Of a stretch of DNA of 20,599 nt, positions 14,297-20,599 are shown one piece after another. A program made the translations under genes and the position numbers. The DNA is from an uncultured Arcanobacterium sp. (lineage in GTDB: Bacteria > Actinomycetota > Actinomycetes > Actinomycetales > Actinomycetaceae), in the NCBI RefSeq assembly GCF_947253055.1, contig NZ_CAMXYE010000016.1, forward strand, positions 1 to 20,599, given 5' to 3'. The notes beneath the pieces were generated by a model that was not told the DNA's origin, searched no databases, and worked only from the letters and a program-made list of their open reading frames with translations. Position 1 is the stretch's first letter; the number at the start of each line of letters is the position of its first letter.

Positions 14297-14972
14297 AGTG
14301 AGCTCGCCGCTGGAGCCGCGCTACCTGAATAAGGAGTACAGCTCGCCCTTCTAAACGAATCCAGCCGCGGGAAGTAAAATCAGCCAAAGACTTATTTACC
14401 GTTTCCCGAGAAGCTCCTACGAGATGCGCTAATTCTTCTTGCGTTAAATCGTGGGCCACATAGATGCCTTCAGGAGTGCGCTCTCCGAATTTCTCAGCTA
14501 AATCTAAGAGAGCTTTGGCGACGCGCCCCGGCACATCGGAAAATACCAAATCTGCCATCTGGTTATTGGTATTACGCAGCCGCAGTGCCAATTGCCGAAG
14601 CATCAAAATAGCTAACCGCGGGTGATCCTCGATATATTTCCGCATTTCCTCATGTGCCAGCGTGAGCAACTTAGTGGGTGCAATGGCGGTAACTGTAGAA
14701 GAACGGGGCTGAAGATCGAAGAGAGAAAGTTCTCCGATTATTTCTCCCGGTCCGAGCACGGCGATTAAATTTTCCCGTCCATCTTGAGAGGTGTGGGAGA
14801 GTTTCACTTTTCCTTCAGTAATCAAGTAAAGGCGATTTCCGGCGTCTCCCTCATGGAAAAGCGATTCTCCGCGCTTGAGAGAAGCCTCTGCCATGAGTGC
14901 CGCCAGAGATTCTAAATCTTCCTCAGTCAGCCCTTTGAACAGCTCGACCTGCGCTAAAAAATTTGCATCCAT
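14295..14972 (-). CDS. Crp/Fnr-family cAMP-type regulator (GlxR-like)
   Basis: 225 aa, the normal size of actinobacterial GlxR/Crp. The cyclic-nucleotide domain (about 5-115) has the phosphate-binding cassette GELSLFD-x3-RSSTVTA (80-96) with Arg90 and Ser91. A dimerisation helix (about 116-142) follows, then a winged helix (LTQEELAHLVGASRETVNKS, 176-195). There is no N-terminal Cys set, so it is not an Fnr-type sensor. GAGG lies about 11 nt before the ATG. It is divergent from nth, as in M. tuberculosis. Known relatives bind TGTGA-N6-TCACA; only a TGTGA half-site (14998-15002) is seen in its own upstream region. Confidence 0.94.
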   Translation of the reverse strand: MDANFLAQVELFKGLTEEDLESLAALMAEASLKRGESLFHEGDAGNRLYLITEGKVKLSHTSQDGRENLIAVLGPGEIIGELSLFDLQPRSSTVTAIAPTKLLTLAHEEMRKYIEDHPRLAILMLRQLALRLRNTNNQMADLVFSDVPGRVAKALLDLAEKFGERTPEGIYVAHDLTQEELAHLVGASRETVNKSLADFTSRGWIRLEGRAVLLIQVARLQRRAH

Positions 14973-15027
14973 TACTGTGTTTTCCTCTACTCTCTGCTGT
15001 GAATAAATACGTTAGCAACTCTGAACC

Positions 15028-15048
15028 AGTAAACTAATTTAGTAAACT
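15028..15048. repeat. Direct repeat AGTAAACT in the crp-nth divergent region
   Basis: AGTAAACT at 15028-15035 and 15041-15048, 13 nt apart, within the 183-nt gap between the divergent starts of crp and nth. It could be a tandem operator. Confidence 0.55.
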
Positions 15049-15155
15049 CTGTAAGAGATGCCATACTCAATACCAATTTTGCCATGTTAATTGATATTTA
15101 GCACGGTTTTTTTAATAAAGAAGATACTACTAGCACAATTAGCGAAAGTGAGAAA

Positions 15156-15809
15156 ATGCCCCGGCCGAAACTTTCTGAGCGACGAGAACAAGCTCAGCAA
15201 ATCACTTCGCGCCTCGCACAGCTGTATCCGGAGGCAGCTTGTACCCTGGATTTTCAAAATTCTTTTCAACTACTCTGCGCCACCGTGCTATCGGCACAAA
15301 CTACTGATGCGCGGGTAAATAAGGTGACGCCGGAACTTTTTCGCCGTTTTCCCTCTCCGGAAGCTATGGCGAAAGCGGAACTAGCAGAGCTAGAAGAAAT
15401 ACTGCATCCGCTCGGATTTTTTCGCTCCAAAGCGAAATCTTTACAGGGGCTAGCGCGCGGCTTAGTGGAAAATTTTGCGGGGCAAGTACCCGGAGAGCTC
15501 GCGCAGCTGGTGACTCTTCCGGGAGTGGGGCGAAAAACCGCTAATGTGGTGCTCGGAGATGCTTTTGGAATTCCGGGAATTACGGTAGATACGCATGTGG
15601 GGAGATTGGCTCGCCGCTGGAAATGGACGCGCCACCAAGATCCGGAAAAAGCCGAAAAAGATTTGCAGAAATTATTACCGCCGGAGATTTGGACCTCTAC
15701 TTGCCACCGTATTATTGCGCACGGGCGGGCAGTGTGTCGCGCGCGGAAGCCGCTGTGTGGGCAATGCGCTCTAGAAGATATTTGCCCAAGTAGCGAAGTA
15801 GCGCAGTAG
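15156..15809 (+). CDS. nth: Endonuclease III (DNA glycosylase/AP lyase)
   Basis: Removes oxidised pyrimidines and cuts the abasic strand in base-excision repair. 217 aa. The helix-hairpin-helix LPGVGRKTANVV (121-132) carries catalytic Lys127, and VDTHVGR (144-150) carries catalytic Asp145. The [4Fe-4S] loop C-x6-C-x2-C-x5-C is complete (Cys194, 201, 204, 210). An AGTGAG purine run (about 15146-15151) precedes the ATG. The last codons (SSEVAQ) are encoded by an 8-nt tandem repeat that also contains the TAG stop. In M. tuberculosis nth is followed by a thioredoxin-like, a NUDIX and a marP gene; here it abuts the hydrolase gene instead. Confidence 0.96.
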   Translation: MPRPKLSERREQAQQITSRLAQLYPEAACTLDFQNSFQLLCATVLSAQTTDARVNKVTPELFRRFPSPEAMAKAELAELEEILHPLGFFRSKAKSLQGLARGLVENFAGQVPGELAQLVTLPGVGRKTANVVLGDAFGIPGITVDTHVGRLARRWKWTRHQDPEKAEKDLQKLLPPEIWTSTCHRIIAHGRAVCRARKPLCGQCALEDICPSSEVAQ

Positions 15810-15812
15810 CGA
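15789..15812. repeat. 8-nt tandem repeat over the nth stop codon
   Basis: AGTAGCGA, AGTAGCGC and AGTAGCGA run without gaps; the TAG stop of nth is bases 3-5 of the third unit (15807-15809). Confidence 0.85.
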
Positions 15813-15873
15813 AGAAGTGTAAATTAGCGCCGTAGCGAGATTGTTCAGCGGGAAAAGTTAATAGTGCGGCTGC

Positions 15874-15907
15874 ATCTTAGCAGTGCGTTTATCTTAGCAG
15901 TGCGTCT
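15874..15907. repeat. 17-bp tandem duplication over the hydrolase stop codon
   Basis: ATCTTAGCAGTGCGTTT (15874-15890) is followed by ATCTTAGCAGTGCGTCT (15891-15907), 16 of 17 identical. The second copy contains the stop (15894-15896) and last codons of the convergent hydrolase gene. Confidence 0.88.
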
Positions 15908-16805
15908 GTAAAAAAATTCGGAGAGCATCGGTGAATGCCGCTGGTTGCTCTTCCGGCACAAAATGCCCTGCTTGGGCGATGGTAAGTAATTCATAGGAAC
16001 CACGCGCAAATTCCACGTCCTTATTCCATGCTCGGGGAGGAAGTAGCGGATCGAGCGCGCCGCGCACGGCCAGGATAGGAACTTTTACCGGATTTGCAGA
16101 TTCACGCAAATATTGCCGGCCGCGGGCGGAATGCTGGGAAAGTAGCGTCCAGCGCAGTTGTGCAAGAGCTGCCCGAGCTACTCCCGGCAAACGCAATGCC
16201 TGCGTATAGAGCTCTGCTTGCCCGGCTGCGCCGTTATTCCCGGGCGCTGACCACTCCTGTAAAAGCTGGGCGATGTGGCGGGAATCTTGGAGTTTCTTTT
16301 CGGCGAGTGGAGTGAGGAAGCTATCGATAGCGTGCCGCCAAGTGCGGAGAGTTAAATGCATACCTAGGCGATGTAAGGTGCGCGGGTGCGGAGAAGACAC
16401 CGTGACTAGCCCCGCAAATAAATCAGGTGCTTTAGAAACCGCTGACCACGCTAAGGCGCCGCCACGCCCCAGTCCCACTAAAAATGCGCGGTCGTAGCCC
16501 AGAGAATGCACCAGGGCAATTAAATCGTCAGTGAGGAGCAGAGCATCGGCGGAGTTTGGCGTCTTATCTGATCCGCCGAAGCCGCGCTTATCGATTGCGG
16601 CTACTTCGAATCCGGCGGCTGCCAGAGGCGCGATTTGTTCTCGCCAAGCCCACCAGTATTGCGGAAAACCGTGTACTAAAAGTACAAGGGGGCGAGTATC
16701 GGAGTAGGTGCCGGCGTGCGCTATATGAAATTGTGCGCCGTTGGCCTGTACAAATCGGTGCTGCCAAGGGCCGGAAATACTGATACAGGAATTATCAGCC
16801 GGCAT
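15894..16805 (-). CDS. Alpha/beta hydrolase, EphE-like, with atypical nucleophile elbow
   Basis: A 303-aa alpha/beta-hydrolase-fold protein resembling epoxide hydrolases. The oxyanion motif HGFPQYWWAW (45-54) and RGFGGSD (74-80) are present, as are the acid in GALDPLLP and the His in AGHFVPEEQP near the C-terminus. The elbow reads VGLGRGGALAW, so the residue expected to be the nucleophilic Asp or Ser (G-x-Nu-x-G) is Gly. The enzyme may therefore be inactive or use another chemistry, or this may be usual for its subgroup. ATG 16805 follows a GAGAGG run. Position after nth and crp matches ephE of M. tuberculosis. Substrate unknown. Confidence 0.85.
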   Translation of the reverse strand: MPADNSCISISGPWQHRFVQANGAQFHIAHAGTYSDTRPLVLLVHGFPQYWWAWREQIAPLAAAGFEVAAIDKRGFGGSDKTPNSADALLLTDDLIALVHSLGYDRAFLVGLGRGGALAWSAVSKAPDLFAGLVTVSSPHPRTLHRLGMHLTLRTWRHAIDSFLTPLAEKKLQDSRHIAQLLQEWSAPGNNGAAGQAELYTQALRLPGVARAALAQLRWTLLSQHSARGRQYLRESANPVKVPILAVRGALDPLLPPRAWNKDVEFARGSYELLTIAQAGHFVPEEQPAAFTDALRIFLQTHC

Positions 16806-16852
16806 AAAAGCGCCTCTCTGCTTATTTGCTTGCTTTATCTGCTATTTCGCTA

Positions 16853-17968
16853 TTACTCAGCTGCAGGGGTAGCGGTGGCTGGCTCGGTGGGAGCCGATTT
16901 ATGATTCTGCTCGTACTGAGGAAGTGCCAGCTCATGGCGCAGTAAAATTTCTTGCCGCGCGGCGCTACGCTTGCGTGCTCCGTGAATAGCGAGAGCAAAT
17001 ATGAAGAGCAAAAATCCGAAAATAGCTATCCGCCCGGAGCCTAAATCGAGCCCGAGGTGATGCACCACATTTCCCGTGAAAGGATTGTAGCCGCCGATAG
17101 CTTTATCGAGGCGCTCGATAAGTGCCGCAGCTTGCCCAGGTACGATGACGGCTGCTAGCCCCAAGAGAGTGAGTACAATTCCCCAGACTTGCCCGCCTAG
17201 AGAAGAGAGCCGCGCCATGAGAGCAATCATTGCCAGAGCAATCATTCCGCCAGCTAGTTCAAGGAGAGCTGCAAAGTTAATATGCCCCGTATCCCACGGA
17301 TTATCCGGCACCAGATTGAGGCGGACTCCTGCGTCAGAAATCAGGTACCAAGCTATCGGTATGAGCACGAGGGTGGCAAAAAATACGGCGATATGTGCAC
17401 TGAAACGGCTCGGAGGTGCATCTGGCACATAAGGCGCCGGCGTGCCGGCCACATCTCCCGGATCGGCAGCCCAGTGTTCGTGATTTTCCACTTCCTCCGC
17501 CTGCGCGGAGTCAGCTTCTGCCGCCGGAGTGGATTCTCCAGCTGCTAGGGAATCCGAAAATTCAAGTTCCGAAGAAGTAGGCGCTGGAGATTCGAGTTCG
17601 GGGTCGGCTGGTGCTTCTGCGACAGCTGGCTCTGCGGCGGGCGCCTCTTCGGCTGCTAAAAATGGTGGCGCCGGTGGGAAAGCCGAATCCTCGGCGGAAT
17701 GAGCCGATATTACGTCGTGCAAAGTGGCGTTACTGCGCACCTCGGGAGGTAGATTATGGAAATCTGCACTCTCGCTTGCTTCTTCTGCAGCGCCGGTACT
17801 GGCAGCACTCTCTCCGGTAAAGGCCTTTTCCCACGCTAATTCATCAGCTTGCCCATAAGCTGGCTGGGCAGCAGTATTTTCTGCCTGACCTTCTTCAATG
17901 GGGTCGAGCACTGTTTCTTCTGGATTATCTGCATCTGCCGAGTTATAAGGATCAGTTGGTGTATGCAC
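16853..17968 (-). CDS. Four-TM membrane protein with long acidic N-terminal tail
   Basis: I cannot name this 371-aa product. Residues 1-186 are low-complexity, rich in Ala, Glu, Pro and Ser, and strongly acidic, presumably disordered and cytoplasmic. Four membrane segments follow at about 190-210, 232-253, 261-282 and 313-330, with loop motifs such as VPDNPWDTGHINF and GYNPFTGNVVHHLG. The C-terminus is short and basic, then Ala/Thr/Pro-rich. GTG 17968 is the start, with AGGAG 7-8 nt upstream. A possible -10 box TATAAG lies at 17986-17991 on the minus strand. The next genes are the hydrolase downstream (47 nt) and the divergent ssd-tad genes; a role in envelope or pilus assembly is only a guess from position. 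Confidence 0.85.
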   Translation of the reverse strand: MHTPTDPYNSADADNPEETVLDPIEEGQAENTAAQPAYGQADELAWEKAFTGESAASTGAAEEASESADFHNLPPEVRSNATLHDVISAHSAEDSAFPPAPPFLAAEEAPAAEPAVAEAPADPELESPAPTSSELEFSDSLAAGESTPAAEADSAQAEEVENHEHWAADPGDVAGTPAPYVPDAPPSRFSAHIAVFFATLVLIPIAWYLISDAGVRLNLVPDNPWDTGHINFAALLELAGGMIALAMIALMARLSSLGGQVWGIVLTLLGLAAVIVPGQAAALIERLDKAIGGYNPFTGNVVHHLGLDLGSGRIAIFGFLLFIFALAIHGARKRSAARQEILLRHELALPQYEQNHKSAPTEPATATPAAE

Positions 17969-17985
17969 TTTTTACTCCTTGCCTA

Positions 17986-17991
17986 CTTATA
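17986..17991 (-). promoter_or_regulatory. Possible -10 box for the four-TM protein gene
   Basis: On the minus strand TAGGTATAAGT contains TATAAG 17 nt before the GTG start; no convincing -35 box is seen. Confidence 0.25.
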
Positions 17992-18193
17992 CCTAGCATT
18001 GACGCTACCGTGCAGAGCCGAAAAATTCTGATACCTGTGTCGGCGTGCCGTAAAAAGGTAGGAAAAACCACGTTTTCCGCGGCAAAATCTAGCTATTTTT
18101 ATCTTCGGTAAAGGGGCGGTGGAAAACTCGAGATATACACAAGGGGAGAATAGTGGGATTCTAGCTTTTCGCATCTGTAGCAAGATGCTAGAT

Positions 18194-19204
18194 ATGAAAA
18201 AGGAAATTTCGCTGCAACCAGAGGCATCTCTCCACTCCCTTATCTACAGTGGTGCCGATAAAGAAGCCTATGCCGAGCTCGCGCGTTTGGCAGAAATAGT
18301 GGGCATCGATATCAAGTACGCCGAAAAATTTTCCCATTCCCAAGGAATCCTTAATTTCACCACAGTCGGCTGCCCAGAAGGAAAAATAACGGCGCATTTT
18401 CACGAACTTTTTGCCCCTTATTTTGCAAAAGGGCAGTTGCAGCTAGATTACCGGCAAGATACTTCCGATATTTTGGAGCTGATGGTGGCAGTAGGAGTCA
18501 CTATACGCGGAAAAGTGCTCGGCGTAATTGGCGCCCAAGGGGGCTGTGGAGTATCGGTACTAGCTCTCTGGTTAGCCCGCCGGCTCGCTACGAATGTGCA
18601 GATAGCCGTATTGGATATGAATCCCGCCTCGGCAGGAATAGAGCTGCTCTTAGGCGCAGTAGATACCCCGGGGAAACGCTGGGCAGATTTGCAAGGAGAT
18701 GGTTCACTCCTGGCCGGGCGTCTACAAAATGCGCTACCGGGCTGGAAATCAATTAAATTTCTCTCTGCTGATGAGCGCGGCGGCGTCCCGCTGGATAACG
18801 ACAGCGGCATAAAAGCAATAGCAGCCTTGGCGCAGGTAAATGAGTGGACGATTCTCGATCTATCGCCGGCGGCTCCTATTTCTCCGGCAGAAAATCCGTG
18901 GCTAGAGTGGTGTGACTACATTTTAGTGGTAAGCGCCGTTTCTAATTTGGCGCTCGCACAAGCTGAATTAAAGCTGCAACAGCTCGGCAGAGAGGTGCCG
19001 GTGGCAGTGGCGGCAGTGAATGCGAAATCGCAGAATCAACTCGCCTATATAAAGAAATCGCTCCAGCTCGATGAAGTATATAGACTGCGGCACAGCCGAA
19101 ATTTTTCTGCTGATATAGAGCACGGAATTACTCCCGGCGATCGGCAGAAATCGCTGACTGACCAAGATGTGCGGGTAATCTGTCAGAAGTTTTTACGCGA
19201 GTGA
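18194..19204 (+). CDS. ssd: Ssd/CpaE-like MinD-superfamily protein of a Tad pilus locus
   Basis: A 336-aa protein from ATG 18194. An N-terminal receiver-like region (about 10-100) is followed by a MinD-type ATPase fold: KVLGVIGAQGGCGVS (107-121) at the Walker A position, AVLDMNPASAGIELLLGAVD (138-157), and ILDLSP (220-225) at the Walker B position. Walker A lacks both lysines of the KGGxGK pattern, so ATP hydrolysis is doubtful; degenerate P-loops are known in Ssd proteins. The frame is open back to GTG 18119, and an ATG at 18185 is also possible. The best ribosome site, AAGGGGAG (18141-18148), fits none of these starts. It is followed 3 nt later by the tad ATPase gene, an order shared with Rv3660c-Rv3659c. 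Likely role: localising the pilus machine or acting on septum placement. Confidence 0.85.
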   Translation: MKKEISLQPEASLHSLIYSGADKEAYAELARLAEIVGIDIKYAEKFSHSQGILNFTTVGCPEGKITAHFHELFAPYFAKGQLQLDYRQDTSDILELMVAVGVTIRGKVLGVIGAQGGCGVSVLALWLARRLATNVQIAVLDMNPASAGIELLLGAVDTPGKRWADLQGDGSLLAGRLQNALPGWKSIKFLSADERGGVPLDNDSGIKAIAALAQVNEWTILDLSPAAPISPAENPWLEWCDYILVVSAVSNLALAQAELKLQQLGREVPVAVAAVNAKSQNQLAYIKKSLQLDEVYRLRHSRNFSADIEHGITPGDRQKSLTDQDVRVICQKFLRE

Positions 19205-19207
19205 AAA

Positions 19208-20347
19208 ATGCCGGTAAAAAACGATATACAAAAAATTCGCGCTCGCTTGGCGGCCGGAGAGGCCTTGCCGCAGGCGCTAGAGGAAATACCGGCACTCTAC
19301 ACCGAAGAATTAGCTAATATGCGCTCGCGGGTGCGCACGGAGCTCGCAGGTGCCGGCATTACGATTGTGCCGTTGCTGGAGGAGCTAGAAACTACAGATG
19401 TACTGGTAAACGGGGCGGGGCAGGTTTGGGTAGATAGAGGTCGCGGACTGGAAAAAGTATCTGTAGCAGATCGGCAACTGCAGAGTGAAGCAGGTGTGCG
19501 CGCCCTAGCAGTGCGGCTCGCAGCGAGTTGTGGGCAGCGGCTAGACGATGCCAGCCCGATAGTAGATGGCACCTTTGCTTCCGGTATTCGCCTGCACGCC
19601 GTGCTGCCGCCAATTGCTGCGGAAGGCACTCTAATTTCACTGCGAAAACACCGCCAGCAACGCCTCGAACTAGGAGATTTACTGGCAAATAATTCCATAC
19701 ATCCGCAGTTGGAAAAGCTACTGCGCCAATTAGTAGCGCAGCGGGCCAATGTAATAATTTCCGGCGCGACGGGCGCGGGGAAGACTACTTTTCTAAATGC
19801 CATGCTCTCGTTGGTGCCGGCAGAAGAAAGGATCCTCATTATTGAAGAAGCAGCGGAGTTGCGCCCAGCTCATCCGCATGTGGTGCATTTACAGGTGCGG
19901 CACGCCAATGTGCAAGGAGCAGGGGCTATTTCTATGAGTTCGCTGGTGCGCGCCGCCATGCGAATGCGCCCAGATCGGCTGGTGTTAGGTGAATGCCGGG
20001 GTGCAGAAGTGCGCGATGTGCTCGGAGCTTTGAATACGGGGCATGAGGGCGGATGGGCCACTATTCACGCTAATTCAGCGGTGGACGTGCCCGCGCGTTT
20101 AGTAGCGCTCGGAGCTTTAGCAGATATGCAGGAAGCTACGGTAGCGGCGCAGGCGGCAGCAGCTTTAGATGCGGTAATTCATATTCGCCGGGAGGGAACG
20201 CAGCGTTATATTTCTCAAATAGCGGTCTTGGAGCGGCGCCGAGGAGAACTCTATACCGAAGTAGCTGTGGAAGTGCAGGGGCAAAACATTGAATTCGCGC
20301 CGGCTTTTTGCCGCCTGGAAGAGCGCTTTTCTTTAGAAAAGGATTAG
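19208..20347 (+). CDS. TadA/CpaF-type secretion ATPase
   Basis: Cytoplasmic hexameric ATPase that powers Tad/Flp pilus assembly, related to VirB11 and GspE. 379 aa: an N-terminal domain with TTDVLVNGAGQVWVDR (62-77), then Walker A SGATGAGKTT (185-194, Lys192), the Asp-box-like IIEEAAELRP (211-220), and the Walker B region PDRLVLGECRG (255-265), where Glu262 is the likely catalytic residue, followed by NTGHEGGWATIHANS (276-290). Length is typical of actinobacterial forms. ATG 19208 is 3 nt after the ssd stop, so translation is probably coupled; the ribosome site is weak. The TadB-like gene starts 17 nt downstream. Confidence 0.95.
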   Translation: MPVKNDIQKIRARLAAGEALPQALEEIPALYTEELANMRSRVRTELAGAGITIVPLLEELETTDVLVNGAGQVWVDRGRGLEKVSVADRQLQSEAGVRALAVRLAASCGQRLDDASPIVDGTFASGIRLHAVLPPIAAEGTLISLRKHRQQRLELGDLLANNSIHPQLEKLLRQLVAQRANVIISGATGAGKTTFLNAMLSLVPAEERILIIEEAAELRPAHPHVVHLQVRHANVQGAGAISMSSLVRAAMRMRPDRLVLGECRGAEVRDVLGALNTGHEGGWATIHANSAVDVPARLVALGALADMQEATVAAQAAAALDAVIHIRREGTQRYISQIAVLERRRGELYTEVAVEVQGQNIEFAPAFCRLEERFSLEKD

Positions 20348-20364
20348 GGAAATAGGCGGAGAAA

Positions 20365-20599
20365 ATGATTCCTTTTTTATTAGTCATTTTGGTGTGGGCC
20401 GTAGCAATCACCACGCTGCCGGCACCGCAAGTACGCCGAAAATTTTCGCGTATTAAACGGCGTCTACCGCGGCGCAAAACCTCTTTCCCCGATATGGGCT
20501 TAGTGGTGACGGAGGTAGCTACACGTTTACGCTGCGGAGCTAGCCCCGCTCAAGCGTGGGCACAGACCCTGCGGCGGCATAATTTAGGGGAAAATACAC
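20365..20599 (+). CDS. TadB-like type II secretion F-family membrane protein (5' part)
   Basis: The frame from ATG 20365 is open to the window end (78 codons). It starts with a hydrophobic segment (MIPFLLVILVWAVAITTLP), continues with a very basic stretch (VRRKFSRIKRRLPRRK), and then has LVVTEVATRLRCGASPAQAW, the conserved opening helix of T2SSF-domain proteins. AGGCGGAG lies just upstream. Gene order after the ATPase gene supports the TadB assignment, i.e. the inner-membrane platform of the pilus. The rest of the gene is outside the window. Confidence 0.8.
   Translation, partial: MIPFLLVILVWAVAITTLPAPQVRRKFSRIKRRLPRRKTSFPDMGLVVTEVATRLRCGASPAQAWAQTLRRHNLGENT

Noticed and set aside
14998..15013. 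Crp autoregulatory site upstream of crp
   Set aside because: Only the TGTGA half matches; the second half reads ACGTT.

Overview
The window looks like chromosomal DNA of a moderate-GC actinobacterium. I infer a member of or near the Actinomycetaceae, but only from gene content and base composition. Evidence for Actinobacteria: a WhiB protein, a GlxR-type Crp, a CtpE-type P-type ATPase, DUF5926 and DUF4177 proteins, and an Ssd-TadA-TadB pilus module. The order of genes in the right half resembles a block known from Mycobacterium tuberculosis (whiB4-ponA2-Rv3683, crp, nth, ephE, ssd-tadA).

Layout. 1-1381 (- strand): a DUF5926 gene cut by the left edge, then upp. 1431-2080 (+): tRNA adenosine deaminase gene tadA, tRNA-Ser(CGA) and a strong terminator. 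2081-2734: an AT-rich gap and an unrecognised 102-aa gene. 2915-3460: a lone MogA/MoaB-type molybdenum cofactor protein, followed by 21-bp imperfect repeats. 3842-7093 (+): a Cys-containing winged-helix regulator and a CtpE-like cation ATPase, followed by two hairpins. 7403-7887: a 19-bp degenerate repeat array in front of a yccF gene. 7979-9618 (-): an etfB-etfA operon with a 4-nt overlap. 9735-9808 (-): tRNA-Pro(CGG). 10052-13482 (-): a bifunctional class A PBP overlapping a membrane-anchored metallophosphoesterase. 13649-14154 (+): whiB and a 54-aa DUF4177 gene. 14295-14972 (-): crp/glxR. 15156-15809 (+): nth. 15894-17968 (-): an EphE-like hydrolase without a normal nucleophile, and a four-TM protein with a long acidic tail. 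18194-20599 (+): ssd/cpaE-like, tadA/cpaF ATPase and the start of a TadB-like gene, i.e. the opening of a Tad/Flp pilus locus.

Most genes are housekeeping. The unexplained structure is mostly non-coding. It includes a shared CGGTAGATT-N6-start element at upp and ctpE that suggests leaderless transcripts, the 19-bp array before yccF, twin hairpins after ctpE, and short tandem duplications at or over the stop codons of crp, nth and the hydrolase gene. Two protein-level oddities stand out: Gly at the nucleophile position of the EphE-like hydrolase, and an Ssd Walker A loop with no lysine. I found no CRISPR array, insertion sequence, phage gene or rRNA gene.
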